Below, one piece after another: positions 43,950-52,945 of a DNA stretch of 64,000 bases. The notes under the pieces were generated by a model, which was given only the letters and a program-made list of their open reading frames with translations, made no database searches and was not told the DNA's origin. The DNA lies in NCBI GenBank assembly GCA_937973555.1, contig CALJKL010000028.1:28029-92028 (forward strand). The letters are read 5' to 3'. A program made the translations under genes and the position numbers. The DNA is from an uncultured Flavobacteriales bacterium. GTDB taxonomy: Bacteria; Bacteroidota; Bacteroidia; Flavobacteriales; Weeksellaceae. The stretch's first letter is position 1; every line of letters starts with the position of its first letter.

Positions 43950-43993
43950 GATGGTGTATTGAAATTTCTTAAACAATAAAATTTGAAACCATC
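43950..43993 (+). promoter_or_regulatory. Antiterminator helix of the ilv attenuator
   Basis: GATGGT (43950-43955), beginning 6 nt after the leader stop codon, is complementary to ACCATC (43988-43993), which is the left arm of the terminator. The two pairings exclude each other. A ribosome at the leader stop would cover GATGGT; one stalled at the Ile/Val/Leu codons would leave it free. Confidence 0.65.
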
Positions 43994-44015
43994 CCCATGA
44001 AAGGATGGTTTTTTT
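43986..44015 (+). terminator. Attenuator terminator of the ilv operon
   Basis: AAACCATCC / GGATGGTTT, 9-bp perfect stem with an 8-nt loop (CCATGAAA) and a T7 tract. It lies 54 nt before the ilvE start, so it controls read-through into the operon. Confidence 0.88.
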
Positions 44016-44069
44016 ATGTTCATGATTTTTTGACTTATAACTTTTGACTTATAATTTATAACTTATAAA

Positions 44070-44972
44070 ATGTATTACAACGAAAAGAGTATCATTTTTT
44101 ATGATGGAGATTTTATAAAAGCTACTGATGCCAAAACAGATTTGTACGGTCAGTCTTTGCATTATGGATATGCCGTCTTCGAAGGCATTAAATCATATAA
44201 AACATCTAAGGGTACAAAAATTTTTAAAGCCAAAGAACATTATGAAAGATTAAAAAGATCTGCAGAATTGATGCTCATGCCTTTTGAATATACTGCTCAA
44301 GAAATGGTAAATATTACCTATCAATTATTAGAATTAAATGGTCTCAGCAATGCCTATATCCGTCCCATAGTGATTTGTTCGCCAAATATGTCTTTATCCA
44401 AAGGCAAAAAAACTTACCTTGTTATTGAAGCTTGGAATTGGGATAACGGTTATTTGGCCAATGAAATGCGTGTGATGACGTCTTCTTATGAAAGACCAAA
44501 TCCTAAAGCCTTTTTAGTTGAAGCCAAAGTGAGTGGTCATTATGTGAACTCTATTTTAGCGTGTCAGGAAGCCAAGGATAAAGGCTATGATGAAGCCATA
44601 GTATTAGATGCAGACGGAAATGTGGCCGAAAGTTCTGGTGCCAATGTGTTTTTCGAAAAAGAAGGAAAGCTGTTTACGGCGCCAAAGGGAAGTATTCTTC
44701 CGGGAATTACCAGAGCCACTGTTTTCGAGATTTGCGAAAATTTAGGAATTCCTTTTGAAGAAAAATTATTTAAACCAGAAGAAATGCGTGGTGCCGATGC
44801 CGGATTTTTCTGTGGAACAGCCGCTGAAGTAGTGGCATTAGATTCTATGGACAAGGTACCTTTCAAACTAAAATGGGAAGATAGCTTGTCGGCCGTGGTG
44901 CAACAAGCATATAGACACCTCGTGTTAGAAGAAGATTATTTATACTTAAAAACAAAACTGCAATATGCCTAA
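44070..44972 (+). CDS. ilvE: Branched-chain amino acid aminotransferase
   Basis: A 300-aa fold-type IV PLP enzyme that makes Ile, Val and Leu from their keto acids. The lysine segment KVSGHYVNSILACQEAK near residue 152 carries the Schiff-base lysine; ESSGANVFF and LPGITRATV are family motifs. It is the first structural gene after the attenuator. Its 3' end overlaps ilvD by 8 nt, implying coupling. Confidence 0.95.
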   Translation: MYYNEKSIIFYDGDFIKATDAKTDLYGQSLHYGYAVFEGIKSYKTSKGTKIFKAKEHYERLKRSAELMLMPFEYTAQEMVNITYQLLELNGLSNAYIRPIVICSPNMSLSKGKKTYLVIEAWNWDNGYLANEMRVMTSSYERPNPKAFLVEAKVSGHYVNSILACQEAKDKGYDEAIVLDADGNVAESSGANVFFEKEGKLFTAPKGSILPGITRATVFEICENLGIPFEEKLFKPEEMRGADAGFFCGTAAEVVALDSMDKVPFKLKWEDSLSAVVQQAYRHLVLEEDYLYLKTKLQYA

Positions 44973-46650
44973 TTCAGAATTAAACAAATATTCAAAAACA
45001 TTAACCCAAGACCCTACGCAGCCTGCTACACAGGCCATGTATTATGGAATTGGATTTCAGGAAGAAGATTTCAAAAAAGCCCAAGTGGGTATCGCAAGTA
45101 TGGGCTATGACGGCAATACCTGTAATATGCACCTCAATGATTTGGCGGAATTGGTAAAAGAAGGTGTGAAAAAAGAAAACCTGGTGGGATTGATGTTTCA
45201 TACCATTGGGATTAGTGATGGGATGACCAACGGAACAGATGGGATGCGCTATTCTTTGGTGAGCAGAGATATTATTGCAGACAGTATTGAGGCTGTTTGT
45301 GCCGGTCAATATTACGATGGGGTGATTACCGTTCCGGGTTGTGATAAAAATATGCCGGGCTCCCTGATTGCCATGTCTAGGCTAAACCGTCCTTCCATTA
45401 TGGTGTATGGCGGAAGCATTGAAGCCGGACATTATAAAGGAGAAGATTTGAATATTGTTTCCGCTTTTGAAGCCTTAGGAAATAAACTAGCAGGGAAACT
45501 TTCTGATGAAGATTTCAAAGGAATTGTACAGCATTCTTGTCCAAGTGCTGGGGCGTGTGGTGGTATGTACACCGCCAATACCATGGCTTCTGCCATTGAG
45601 GCATTGGGGATGAGTTTGCCTTATTCTTCGTCTTATCCTGCATTAAGCAAAGAGAAAAAAGAGGAATGCTTATTTGTAGGGCATTACATCAAAATCCTTT
45701 TAGAAAAAGACATCAAACCTTCAGATATCATGACGCCTAAAGCCTTTGAAAATGCTTTGAGGCTCATTATGATTTTGGGTGGAAGTACCAATGCCGTGCT
45801 GCATTTCTTGGCCATTGCGAAAAGCATTGGGGTGAATTTAACCATTGATAATTTTCAAAAAATGAGCGACGAGACGCCTTTATTGGCAGACTTGAAACCA
45901 AGTGGTAAATACCTGATGCCGGATTTGCATAAAGTAGGAGGTGTTCCTGCGGTGATGAAATATCTTCTAGATTTAGGATTGCTCCACGGAGATTGTATAA
46001 CGGTTACAGGAAAAACCGTTGCAGAGAATTTAAAATTAGTGACTTCTATTATCGATAGAGACCAAGATATTATAAAAGACATCAAGAATCCTATCAAGGA
46101 AACAGGGCATATTAGAATCATGTACGGAAACTTGGCAGAGAAAGGATGTGTGGCAAAAATTACAGGAAAAGAAGGAAGCTTCTTCCGTGGTGAGGCCGTA
46201 GTTTTTGATGGAGAAAAAGAATTCATTAAAGGCATTGAAGATAAAAAAATAAAAGCAGGAAATGTAGTCGTGATAAAAAATGAAGGTCCAAAAGGCGCCC
46301 CGGGAATGCCGGAAATGTTGAAGCCTACGTCTGCTTTGATGGGCTCTGGTTTAGGAAAAGAAGTCGCCCTCATTACGGATGGTAGATTCTCCGGAGGCAC
46401 CCACGGTTTTGTAGTAGGACACATTACCCCTGAAGCTTTTGCTGGTGGCCTAATTGGTTTGGTAAAAGAAGGAGATGTTATAGAAATAGATGCAGAAAAA
46501 AATACCATTAACCTAATGGTTCCTGAAGAAGAAATTGATGCAAGAAAAGCCACTTTCGTTCAGCCGGATTATAAGGTAAAATATGGCGTACTGTATAAAT
46601 ATGCTAAATCTGTGGCAGATGCCTCAGAGGGCTGCGTAACCGATTTATAA
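44965..46650 (+). CDS. ilvD: Dihydroxy-acid dehydratase
   Basis: A 561-aa iron-sulfur enzyme of the IlvD/Edd family, the third common step of Ile/Val synthesis. Cluster cysteines appear in YDGNTCNMHL, VPGCDKNMPG and CPSAGACGGMYTANTMA; DGRFSGGTHGFVVGHITPEA is the C-terminal signature. It overlaps ilvE by 8 nt. Confidence 0.96.
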   Translation: MPNSELNKYSKTLTQDPTQPATQAMYYGIGFQEEDFKKAQVGIASMGYDGNTCNMHLNDLAELVKEGVKKENLVGLMFHTIGISDGMTNGTDGMRYSLVSRDIIADSIEAVCAGQYYDGVITVPGCDKNMPGSLIAMSRLNRPSIMVYGGSIEAGHYKGEDLNIVSAFEALGNKLAGKLSDEDFKGIVQHSCPSAGACGGMYTANTMASAIEALGMSLPYSSSYPALSKEKKEECLFVGHYIKILLEKDIKPSDIMTPKAFENALRLIMILGGSTNAVLHFLAIAKSIGVNLTIDNFQKMSDETPLLADLKPSGKYLMPDLHKVGGVPAVMKYLLDLGLLHGDCITVTGKTVAENLKLVTSIIDRDQDIIKDIKNPIKETGHIRIMYGNLAEKGCVAKITGKEGSFFRGEAVVFDGEKEFIKGIEDKKIKAGNVVVIKNEGPKGAPGMPEMLKPTSALMGSGLGKEVALITDGRFSGGTHGFVVGHITPEAFAGGLIGLVKEGDVIEIDAEKNTINLMVPEEEIDARKATFVQPDYKVKYGVLYKYAKSVADASEGCVTDL

Positions 46651-46677
46651 TGATTAAAACACCAAAAAATATTACAT

Positions 46678-48420
46678 ATGAACACACTGGAATTAAATGA
46701 AAAAAAAGAGTTTAGTGATCAGCAGAATCCAGTTGAAATTTCTGGTTCTAAAGCAGTTTTAGAAGCATTGTTAGCAGAAGGCGTTACAACGGTTTTCGGC
46801 TATCCTGGCGGGGCGATAATGCCTATTTATGATGCGTTGTATGATTATAGTGAGCAATTGAAACATATCCTCGTTCGCCATGAACAAGGTGCTATTCATG
46901 CGGCTCAAGGCTTTGCGAGAAGTTCTGGGAAAACAGGGGTGGTTTTTGCTACCAGTGGTCCAGGTGCTACCAATTTGGTAACCGGTTTGGCAGATGCCAT
47001 GATCGACAGTAATCCTGTGGTTTGTATCACAGGGCAAGTATTTGCTTCTCTTTTGGGGACGGATGCTTTTCAAGAAACAGACGTCATCAATATCACTACA
47101 CCCATCACCAAATGGAATTATCAAGTAACAGATGCTTCAGAAATTCCTGAAGCCATTGCCAAAGCCTTTCATATTGCCAGTACAGGCCGTCCAGGACCTG
47201 TTTTGGTGGATATTACCAAAAATGCTCAACTCCAGTTGTTCGAATATTTTGGATATAAAAAATGTGAGCATATCCGCAGTTACAGACCAGAACCGGTCAT
47301 CAGAAAAGAATATGTGGAAAAGGCTGCAGAACTCATCAATAATGCTAAAAAACCTTATGTAATTTGGGGGCAGGGGGTGATTTTGGGTAAAGCAGAGGAA
47401 GAATTTAAGGCCTTTATAGAAAAAGCCAATCTCCCTGCGGCAAGTACTGCAATGGGATTGAGTGCTTTGCCTACGAATCACGAATTGTATATGGGAATGC
47501 TGGGAATGCACGGAAACTATGCTCCGAATGTCATGACCAACGAATGTGATGTTCTCATTGCTGTGGGGATGCGTTTTGATGACCGTGTGACTGGAAGATT
47601 AGATAAATATGCCAAGCAAGCAAAGGTAATTCACCTAGACATAGACCCTGCTGAAATTGATAAAAACGTAAAGACTACCGTTCCCGTTTGGGGCAACTGT
47701 AAGAAGACTTTGCCGATGTTGACAGAATTGTTGAAAAAAGCAGATCATAGCAAATGGGTTGGTCAATTCCGTGAACTGGAAAAAGAAGAAATTAAGGAAG
47801 TGATTCATGATGAACTGAATCCTACATCTGATATTATGACGATGGGAGAGGTGATGAAAGTACTGAATGAACATACAAATGGTGAAGCCATTATCGCTAC
47901 CGATGTAGGTCAGCATCAAATGGTGGCTTGTAGATATGCCAAATTCAATAATTCTAAATCTGTGGTAACTTCCGGTGGATTAGGAACCATGGGATTTGGA
48001 CTTCCTGCGGCTATTGGAGCTTGGTACGGGGCACCGAATAAAACAGTGGTAGCCATCATTGGGGACGGAGGATTCCAAATGACGCTTCAGGAATTGGGAA
48101 CCATTATGCAGTTCGGGGCAAAGGTGAAGATTTTGATTCTGAACAATGAATTTTTAGGAATGGTTCGTCAATGGCAGCAGTTGTTTCATGATAAGAGATA
48201 TTCTTTCGTGAATATAACCAGTCCGGATTTTGTGGCCTTGGCAAAAGCCTATTACATAGATGGACAAAAGATTTCGGAGAGAAAAGATTTGAAATCAGCC
48301 TTGGAAACCATGTTAAATCATGATGGATCTTATTTGTTGGAAGTAATGGTAGGAAAAGAAAACAATGTTTTCCCAATGGTAACACAAGGTTCATCAGTTT
48401 CTGAAATAAGACTTAAATAA
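46678..48420 (+). CDS. ilvB: Acetolactate synthase large subunit
   Basis: A 580-aa ThDP enzyme forming acetolactate or acetohydroxybutyrate. The catalytic Glu lies in RHEQGAIHAA, the ThDP/Mg motif runs from GDGGFQMTLQEL to NN, and FAD-domain motifs (GMLGMHG, RFDDRVTG) are present. It works with the small subunit encoded 7 nt downstream. Confidence 0.96.
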   Translation: MNTLELNEKKEFSDQQNPVEISGSKAVLEALLAEGVTTVFGYPGGAIMPIYDALYDYSEQLKHILVRHEQGAIHAAQGFARSSGKTGVVFATSGPGATNLVTGLADAMIDSNPVVCITGQVFASLLGTDAFQETDVINITTPITKWNYQVTDASEIPEAIAKAFHIASTGRPGPVLVDITKNAQLQLFEYFGYKKCEHIRSYRPEPVIRKEYVEKAAELINNAKKPYVIWGQGVILGKAEEEFKAFIEKANLPAASTAMGLSALPTNHELYMGMLGMHGNYAPNVMTNECDVLIAVGMRFDDRVTGRLDKYAKQAKVIHLDIDPAEIDKNVKTTVPVWGNCKKTLPMLTELLKKADHSKWVGQFRELEKEEIKEVIHDELNPTSDIMTMGEVMKVLNEHTNGEAIIATDVGQHQMVACRYAKFNNSKSVVTSGGLGTMGFGLPAAIGAWYGAPNKTVVAIIGDGGFQMTLQELGTIMQFGAKVKILILNNEFLGMVRQWQQLFHDKRYSFVNITSPDFVALAKAYYIDGQKISERKDLKSALETMLNHDGSYLLEVMVGKENNVFPMVTQGSSVSEIRLK

Positions 48421-48427
48421 CAAAATA

Positions 48428-49018
48428 ATGGAAAGAAAAGAATACACCATCACATTATATACAGAAAATTCAATCGGATTAATTGGGAGAATTTCCGGGA
48501 TTTTTTCAAGAAGAAAAATCAATATTGAAAGTTTGAACACTTCTCCTTCAGAAGCAGAAGGCATCCATCGTTTCACCATTGTGATCCATGAAACGGAAGA
48601 GGTTTTAAAAAAACTGTGTCGTCAACTCGAAAAACAAATAGATGTGTTAAAAGCATACTACAATACAGATGACGAAATCGTGTGGCAAGAACAGGCTCTT
48701 TATAAAGTGCCTACAAGTGTAGTGGCAGAAAAAGTATATGTAGAACGTTTGCTTCGCCAGTATGGTGCTTCTACGGTGGTAATCCGTGAGGATTATATTG
48801 TTTTTGAAACAGCAGGGCACCGCGAGGAAATCGACAGGTTAACAGAAGAGCTCAATAAATATGGGTTGATAGAATTTGTACGAGGCGCCAGAATTGCAAT
48901 TATTAAAAAAAGTGCAGGCTTCCATGAAAAATTATTGGAGTTCGACCACAAAGAACCGTCTCCGCATTTGGTGGAAAATGAATATCTAGATCAAAGAGAT
49001 GATGTTTTTACCATGTAA
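48428..49018 (+). CDS. ilvN: Acetolactate synthase small (regulatory) subunit
   Basis: A 196-aa regulatory subunit. The N-terminal ACT domain starts with EYTITLYTENSIGLIGRISGIFSRR, the site for valine feedback; a second ACT-like domain follows (VERLLRQYGASTVVIREDYIVFE). Length is between the short IlvN and longer IlvH forms. Position right after ilvB fixes the assignment. Confidence 0.93.
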   Translation: MERKEYTITLYTENSIGLIGRISGIFSRRKINIESLNTSPSEAEGIHRFTIVIHETEEVLKKLCRQLEKQIDVLKAYYNTDDEIVWQEQALYKVPTSVVAEKVYVERLLRQYGASTVVIREDYIVFETAGHREEIDRLTEELNKYGLIEFVRGARIAIIKKSAGFHEKLLEFDHKEPSPHLVENEYLDQRDDVFTM

Positions 49019-49060
49019 TTCAAAATTAAAAATCAAAAATTAAACAGAAAATATTTAAAA

Positions 49061-50542
49061 ATGGGAAATTATTTCAATACACTTTCATTAAGAGAACAGT
49101 TGCTGCAGTTAGGACAGGCAGAGTTTTTAGACCATACAGAATTCTCTGATGGAGTGGATGCTTTAAAAGGAAAGAAAATTGTAGTGGTAGGTTGTGGTGC
49201 TCAGGGGCTTAATCAAGGATTAAATCTTAGAGACAGCGGTTTGGACGTGGCTTATGCTTTGCGTAAAGAAGCCATAGCCGAGAAAAGAGCCTCTTGGAAA
49301 AACGCTACCGATAATAACTTCAAGGTAGGAACTTACGAGGAATTGATTCCTACTGCAGATTTGGTGATTAATTTAACTCCGGATAAACAACATACTTCTG
49401 TTATCAATGCCGTTCAGCCATTGATGAAACAAGGGGCTACTTTGTCTTATTCTCACGGTTTTAATATTGTGGAAGAGGGCATGCAGATTCGTAAAGATTT
49501 AACAGTAATTATGGTCGCACCAAAATCTCCTGGTTCTGAAGTAAGAGCAGAATATTTAAGAGGATTTGGGGTGCCTACTTTAATTGCAGTACACCCGGAA
49601 AACGACCCTCAAGGAAAAGGTTGGGCAGAGGCTAAGGCCTATTGCGTAGGAACCGGAGGCCATAGAGCAGGAGTTTTGAAATCTTCTTTCGTAGCGGAGG
49701 TAAAATCAGATTTAATGGGAGAGCAAACCATTCTTTGTGGATTGTTGCAGACAGGCTCTATCCTTTCTTTTGATAAAATGGTAGAAAAAGGAATTGATGC
49801 AGGTTATGCTTCAAAACTTGTTCAGTATGGCGTGGAAGTAATTACAGAAGCCCTTAAACATGGCGGTGTAAGCGGTATGATGGACAGATTGAGTAATCCT
49901 GCAAAAGTTAAAGCGTTTGAGGTTTCTGAAGAACTAAAAGACATTATGCGTCCATTGTTCCAGAAGCATCAAGATGATATCATGTCTGGAGAATTTTCTA
50001 AAACCATGATGGAAGACTGGGAAAATAATGATGCCAATCTTTTGAAATGGAGAGCAGAAACCGGTGAAACGGCTTTCGAAAAAACACCTGCTGGCGATGT
50101 GAAAATTGCTGAACAGGAATATTTTGACAACTATACTTTAATGGTGGCTTTCATAAGAGCAGGAGTAGAATTGGCCTTTGAAACCATGGTAGAGGCAGGC
50201 ATCAAGCCAGAATCTGCGTATTATGAATCTTTGCACGAAACGCCGTTGATAGCCAACACCATTGCCCGTAAAAAATTGTTCGAGATGAACAGGGTAATTT
50301 CTGATACCGCAGAATATGGTTGTTATCTGTTCGATCAGGCTTGTAAGCCTTTATTGGCGAACTTCATGAAATCGGTTGATACGAATTTGGTAGGCAAAAA
50401 CTTCAATGAGGGCAAAGATGGTTCTGTAGATAATGCCCAATTGGTAGAAATCAACGAAATTCTTCGTGAACACGAAGTAGAAATCGTAGGAAAAAGACTT
50501 CGTAAGGCCATGACAGCGATGAAGTCTATTAAAACCGTGTAA
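49061..50542 (+). CDS. ilvC: Ketol-acid reductoisomerase, class II (long form)
   Basis: A 493-aa NADPH enzyme that isomerises and reduces acetolactate. The Rossmann motif VVGCGAQGLNQGLNLRDSG lies near residue 37; the length and the duplicated C-terminal knotted domain mark the long class II form known from E. coli and plants. It is 42 nt after ilvN, within the operon. Confidence 0.96.
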   Translation: MGNYFNTLSLREQLLQLGQAEFLDHTEFSDGVDALKGKKIVVVGCGAQGLNQGLNLRDSGLDVAYALRKEAIAEKRASWKNATDNNFKVGTYEELIPTADLVINLTPDKQHTSVINAVQPLMKQGATLSYSHGFNIVEEGMQIRKDLTVIMVAPKSPGSEVRAEYLRGFGVPTLIAVHPENDPQGKGWAEAKAYCVGTGGHRAGVLKSSFVAEVKSDLMGEQTILCGLLQTGSILSFDKMVEKGIDAGYASKLVQYGVEVITEALKHGGVSGMMDRLSNPAKVKAFEVSEELKDIMRPLFQKHQDDIMSGEFSKTMMEDWENNDANLLKWRAETGETAFEKTPAGDVKIAEQEYFDNYTLMVAFIRAGVELAFETMVEAGIKPESAYYESLHETPLIANTIARKKLFEMNRVISDTAEYGCYLFDQACKPLLANFMKSVDTNLVGKNFNEGKDGSVDNAQLVEINEILREHEVEIVGKRLRKAMTAMKSIKTV

Positions 50543-50591
50543 CAACTTTTTAATGGGTCTTTGCCCGTTTATTAATTCTCTATCTATACTG

Positions 50592-51851
50592 ATGAAATTA
50601 CAGCAACATTCTTTATTAAAAGGGGTTTTTGATGCAAGTGAAAATATAAAGCATGTGGTAAAAGTGACCCCTTTGCAGGAAAGCAGAAGGCTTTCCAAAG
50701 ATTGGAATTCAAAGATTTATCTTAAAAGAGAAGACCTTCAGCCGGTGCGTTCCTATAAATTGAGGGGGGCTTACAATAAGATCAAAAACCTTTTTGCAGA
50801 AGGAAAAACCACCAAAGGAGTAGTATGTGCAAGTGCAGGAAACCATGCACAGGGGGTAGCTTTTGCTTGTCATGAATTGCAAATTCAAGGCGTTATTTTT
50901 ATGCCAATTACTACACCCAAACAAAAGCTAGAACAAGTACAAATGTTCGGGGGAGATTTCGTGGAAGTAAAATTGGTAGGCGATACTTTTGATGCATCGA
51001 AATTGGAGGCTATAGAATATGGCGAAAAAATAGGTGCTGCCTTTATCCATCCTTTTGATGACCCTCAGATTATTGAAGGGCAGGCAACGGTGGCTTTGGA
51101 AATTTTAGAACAGACCGATGAAAAGATAGATTACGTCTTTGTGCCCATTGGGGGTGGAGGTTTGGCTGCCGGTATTATTTCGGTTTTTTCAGAACTTTCT
51201 CCAGATACCAAAATCATTGGCGTAGAACCCAAGGGGGCAGCCTCTATGAAAGCCTCACTGGAAGCCGGTCATACGGTAGAATTGTCTGCTATAGATAAAT
51301 TTGTAGATGGGGCTGCCGTTCAGAAAGTGGGAGATCTGACTTTTGAAATCTGTAAAGCCCATCTTGCCGATTGCATCACGGTAGATGAGGGAAAAATCTG
51401 CGAGACCATTCTGGAAATGTACAACAAGGACGCCATTGTTCTGGAGCCAGCAGGGGCTTTGTCTATTTCGGCGTTAGAACAATATCAGGATAAAATAAAA
51501 GGAAAAAATGTGGTCTGCATTGTGAGTGGAAGTAATAACGACATCACCAGAATGGAAGAAATAAAGGAGCGTGCCATGCTCTACAAAGGAGTGAAGCATT
51601 ATTTTATGGTGAAGTTTCCGCAGCGTCCGGGCTCTTTGAAAGAGTTTGTTTTGCATGTTTTAGGAAGCACGGATGATATCACCTTCTTCGAATACACCAA
51701 AAAGAATTCCCGCGAAACCGCTTCTGCCATTGTGGGAATAGAATTGGCAGAGCCGGCAGATTTTGAAGGCCTTATGCAGCGAATGAAAGACAGAGGCTAT
51801 TTTGAATCCTACTTAAACGACAACCCAAATATTCTAAATATTTTTGTTTAA
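50592..51851 (+). CDS. ilvA: Threonine dehydratase (biosynthetic)
   Basis: A 419-aa PLP enzyme that makes 2-oxobutyrate for isoleucine. The PLP lysine is in RSYKLRGAYN, with the phosphate loop GGGGLAAG. One ACT-like regulatory domain closes the protein (VKFPQRPGSLKEFVLHVL), giving isoleucine feedback. The ATG at 50592 (MKLQQHSLLKGVFDA) was chosen over one 13 codons upstream (50553) because the extra residues lack similarity. It ends the operon, followed by a terminator. Confidence 0.93.
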   Translation: MKLQQHSLLKGVFDASENIKHVVKVTPLQESRRLSKDWNSKIYLKREDLQPVRSYKLRGAYNKIKNLFAEGKTTKGVVCASAGNHAQGVAFACHELQIQGVIFMPITTPKQKLEQVQMFGGDFVEVKLVGDTFDASKLEAIEYGEKIGAAFIHPFDDPQIIEGQATVALEILEQTDEKIDYVFVPIGGGGLAAGIISVFSELSPDTKIIGVEPKGAASMKASLEAGHTVELSAIDKFVDGAAVQKVGDLTFEICKAHLADCITVDEGKICETILEMYNKDAIVLEPAGALSISALEQYQDKIKGKNVVCIVSGSNNDITRMEEIKERAMLYKGVKHYFMVKFPQRPGSLKEFVLHVLGSTDDITFFEYTKKNSRETASAIVGIELAEPADFEGLMQRMKDRGYFESYLNDNPNILNIFV

Positions 51852-51875
51852 TTTTTGAAAAAACTCAGGTTGATT

Positions 51876-51904
51876 AATCCTATACTTCGGTGTAGGATTT
51901 TTTA
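51876..51904 (+). terminator. Terminator of the ilv operon
   Basis: AATCCTATAC / GTGTAGGATT stem (10 bp, one G-U) closed by a TTCG tetraloop and followed by a T tract. Confidence 0.92.
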
Positions 51905-51948
51905 TTTTATTCTTATCCTAAGTCAATGCTATCTTTAAAGTAAAGCCT

Positions 51949-51956
51949 TAAATTTG
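51949..51956 (+). promoter_or_regulatory. Candidate -7 box of the pirin gene
   Basis: TAAATTTG, 19 nt before the pirin ATG. Confidence 0.5.
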
Positions 51957-51975
51957 TACTATAAAAAATTAATAT

Positions 51976-52698
51976 ATGAAGACAGTATTACATAAAGCAG
52001 AAGATAGAGGTTTCCAAAACCACGGTTGGTTGGTGGCTAATCATAGTTTTAGTTTTGCTAATTATTATGATCCTGATAAAGTACATTTTGGAACCTTAAG
52101 AGTATTGAATGACGATTTTGTAGCACCCGGTATGGGCTTTGGCATGCACCCGCATTCTAATATGGAGATTGTTACCATTCCTTTAAGTGGAGAATTACAC
52201 CACAAAGATTCTATGGGGAATTTTGGAGCTATCAAGAAAGGAGAAATCCAAGTGATGAGTGCAGGTACAGGCGTTCAGCATAGTGAGTTTAATGGAAGTG
52301 AAGAAAATCCGGTGACGTTATTTCAAATTTGGGTTATCCCCAATAAAATGAATGTAGAGCCTAGATATGACCAGATTAAAATATCTGACCATGCGGTAGA
52401 AAATGAATTTCAACAAATTATTTCTCCCAATGCAGAAGATGCAGGATCATGGATACATCAAGATTCTTGGTTTCACCTTGGCCATTTTTCACAGGCAATG
52501 GAGAAAACATATGAGGTTAAAAAATCAGGCAATGGGGTATATGTTTTTGTAGTACATGGAAGCCTTACCATTGGAGATACGTTGCTGAACCAAAGAGATG
52601 CTCTTGGAGTGTGGGATACCGAAAAATTTGAAATGCAAATTAGTGCAGACTCTGAAGTGCTTCTTATAGAGGTTCCGATGGATTTGCCAAAAATGTAA
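51976..52698 (+). CDS. Pirin family protein
   Basis: A 240-aa bicupin. The N-terminal cupin has the metal ligands in GFGMHPHSNMEI and TGVQHSEFN (His, His, His, Glu). Bacterial pirins of this YhhW-like type can oxidise quercetin or respond to redox stress; the natural substrate is unknown. Monocistronic by its own promoter; no terminator was found between it and the downstream small RNA promoter. Confidence 0.9.
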   Translation: MKTVLHKAEDRGFQNHGWLVANHSFSFANYYDPDKVHFGTLRVLNDDFVAPGMGFGMHPHSNMEIVTIPLSGELHHKDSMGNFGAIKKGEIQVMSAGTGVQHSEFNGSEENPVTLFQIWVIPNKMNVEPRYDQIKISDHAVENEFQQIISPNAEDAGSWIHQDSWFHLGHFSQAMEKTYEVKKSGNGVYVFVVHGSLTIGDTLLNQRDALGVWDTEKFEMQISADSEVLLIEVPMDLPKM

Positions 52699-52718
52699 TA
52701 AAAAATTAAAATGATAAC

Positions 52719-52750
52719 TTGCTTTTTAAGATTAAAAAAATGTACTTTTG
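52719..52750 (+). promoter_or_regulatory. Promoter of the putative RNA/leader upstream of purM
   Basis: TTG at 52719-52721, 21 nt, then TACTTTTG at 52743-52750. Transcription should begin near 52755, 243 nt before purM. Confidence 0.55.
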
Positions 52751-52754
52751 CAGT

Positions 52755-52884
52755 ATTAAAGTTTCAAAAAAATTGAAAAATAATCCGCAATATTTTGGCT
52801 CTTCAACTTTCCAAGAAATTGGTTTGCCAAAATGCGCAGCAAGATAAATGAAGCCGATAATCAGATAGATTGTCGGCTTTTTTT
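52755..52884 (+). ncRNA. Candidate structured RNA (6S-like small RNA or purine-operon leader)
   Basis: About 130 nt between a promoter and a terminator, without a reading frame. Visible structure: hairpin TTTCAA/TTGAAA (52762-52778); a long imperfect hairpin with CGC/GCG and ATTTTGGC/GCCAAAAT (52786-52836), an asymmetric internal loop of 11 versus 3 nt, and an apical CCAA-GAAA-TTGG; then the terminator. A helix with a lopsided central bubble recalls 6S RNA, and a 6S-Flavo RNA family is known in this phylum. An alternative pairing (GGC..TTCA at 52797-52805 with TGAAGCC at 52849-52855) would break the terminator, which would instead suggest an attenuator for purM. Confidence 0.5.
52851..52884 (+). 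terminator. Terminator of the putative RNA upstream of purM
   Basis: AAGCCGATAA / TTGTCGGCTT, 10-bp stem with one G-U pair and a 9-nt loop, followed by T7. Confidence 0.85.
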
Positions 52885-52904
52885 ATTTCCTTTTTTAAGG
52901 AAAT
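52885..52904. repeat. Short perfect inverted repeat
   Basis: ATTTCCTT / AAGGAAAT, 8-bp stem with a TTTT loop, immediately after the terminator T tract. No T tract of its own follows. Confidence 0.5.
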
Positions 52905-52945
52905 AGACCATACAAAAAAGTTTGAAATAAATCTATAAATCCCCG

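Noticed and set aside
44016..44069. Short direct repeats of GACTTATAA before ilvE
   Set aside because: Two copies of a 9-mer in very AT-rich spacer DNA; similar low-complexity stretches occur at 12368-12429 and 27059-27098. Not enough to call a functional repeat.
46678..48420. Long minus-strand and alternate-frame open stretches inside ilv, pur and pdh genes
   Set aside because: They overlap clearly identified genes throughout, have no family similarity and are expected by chance from codon usage.
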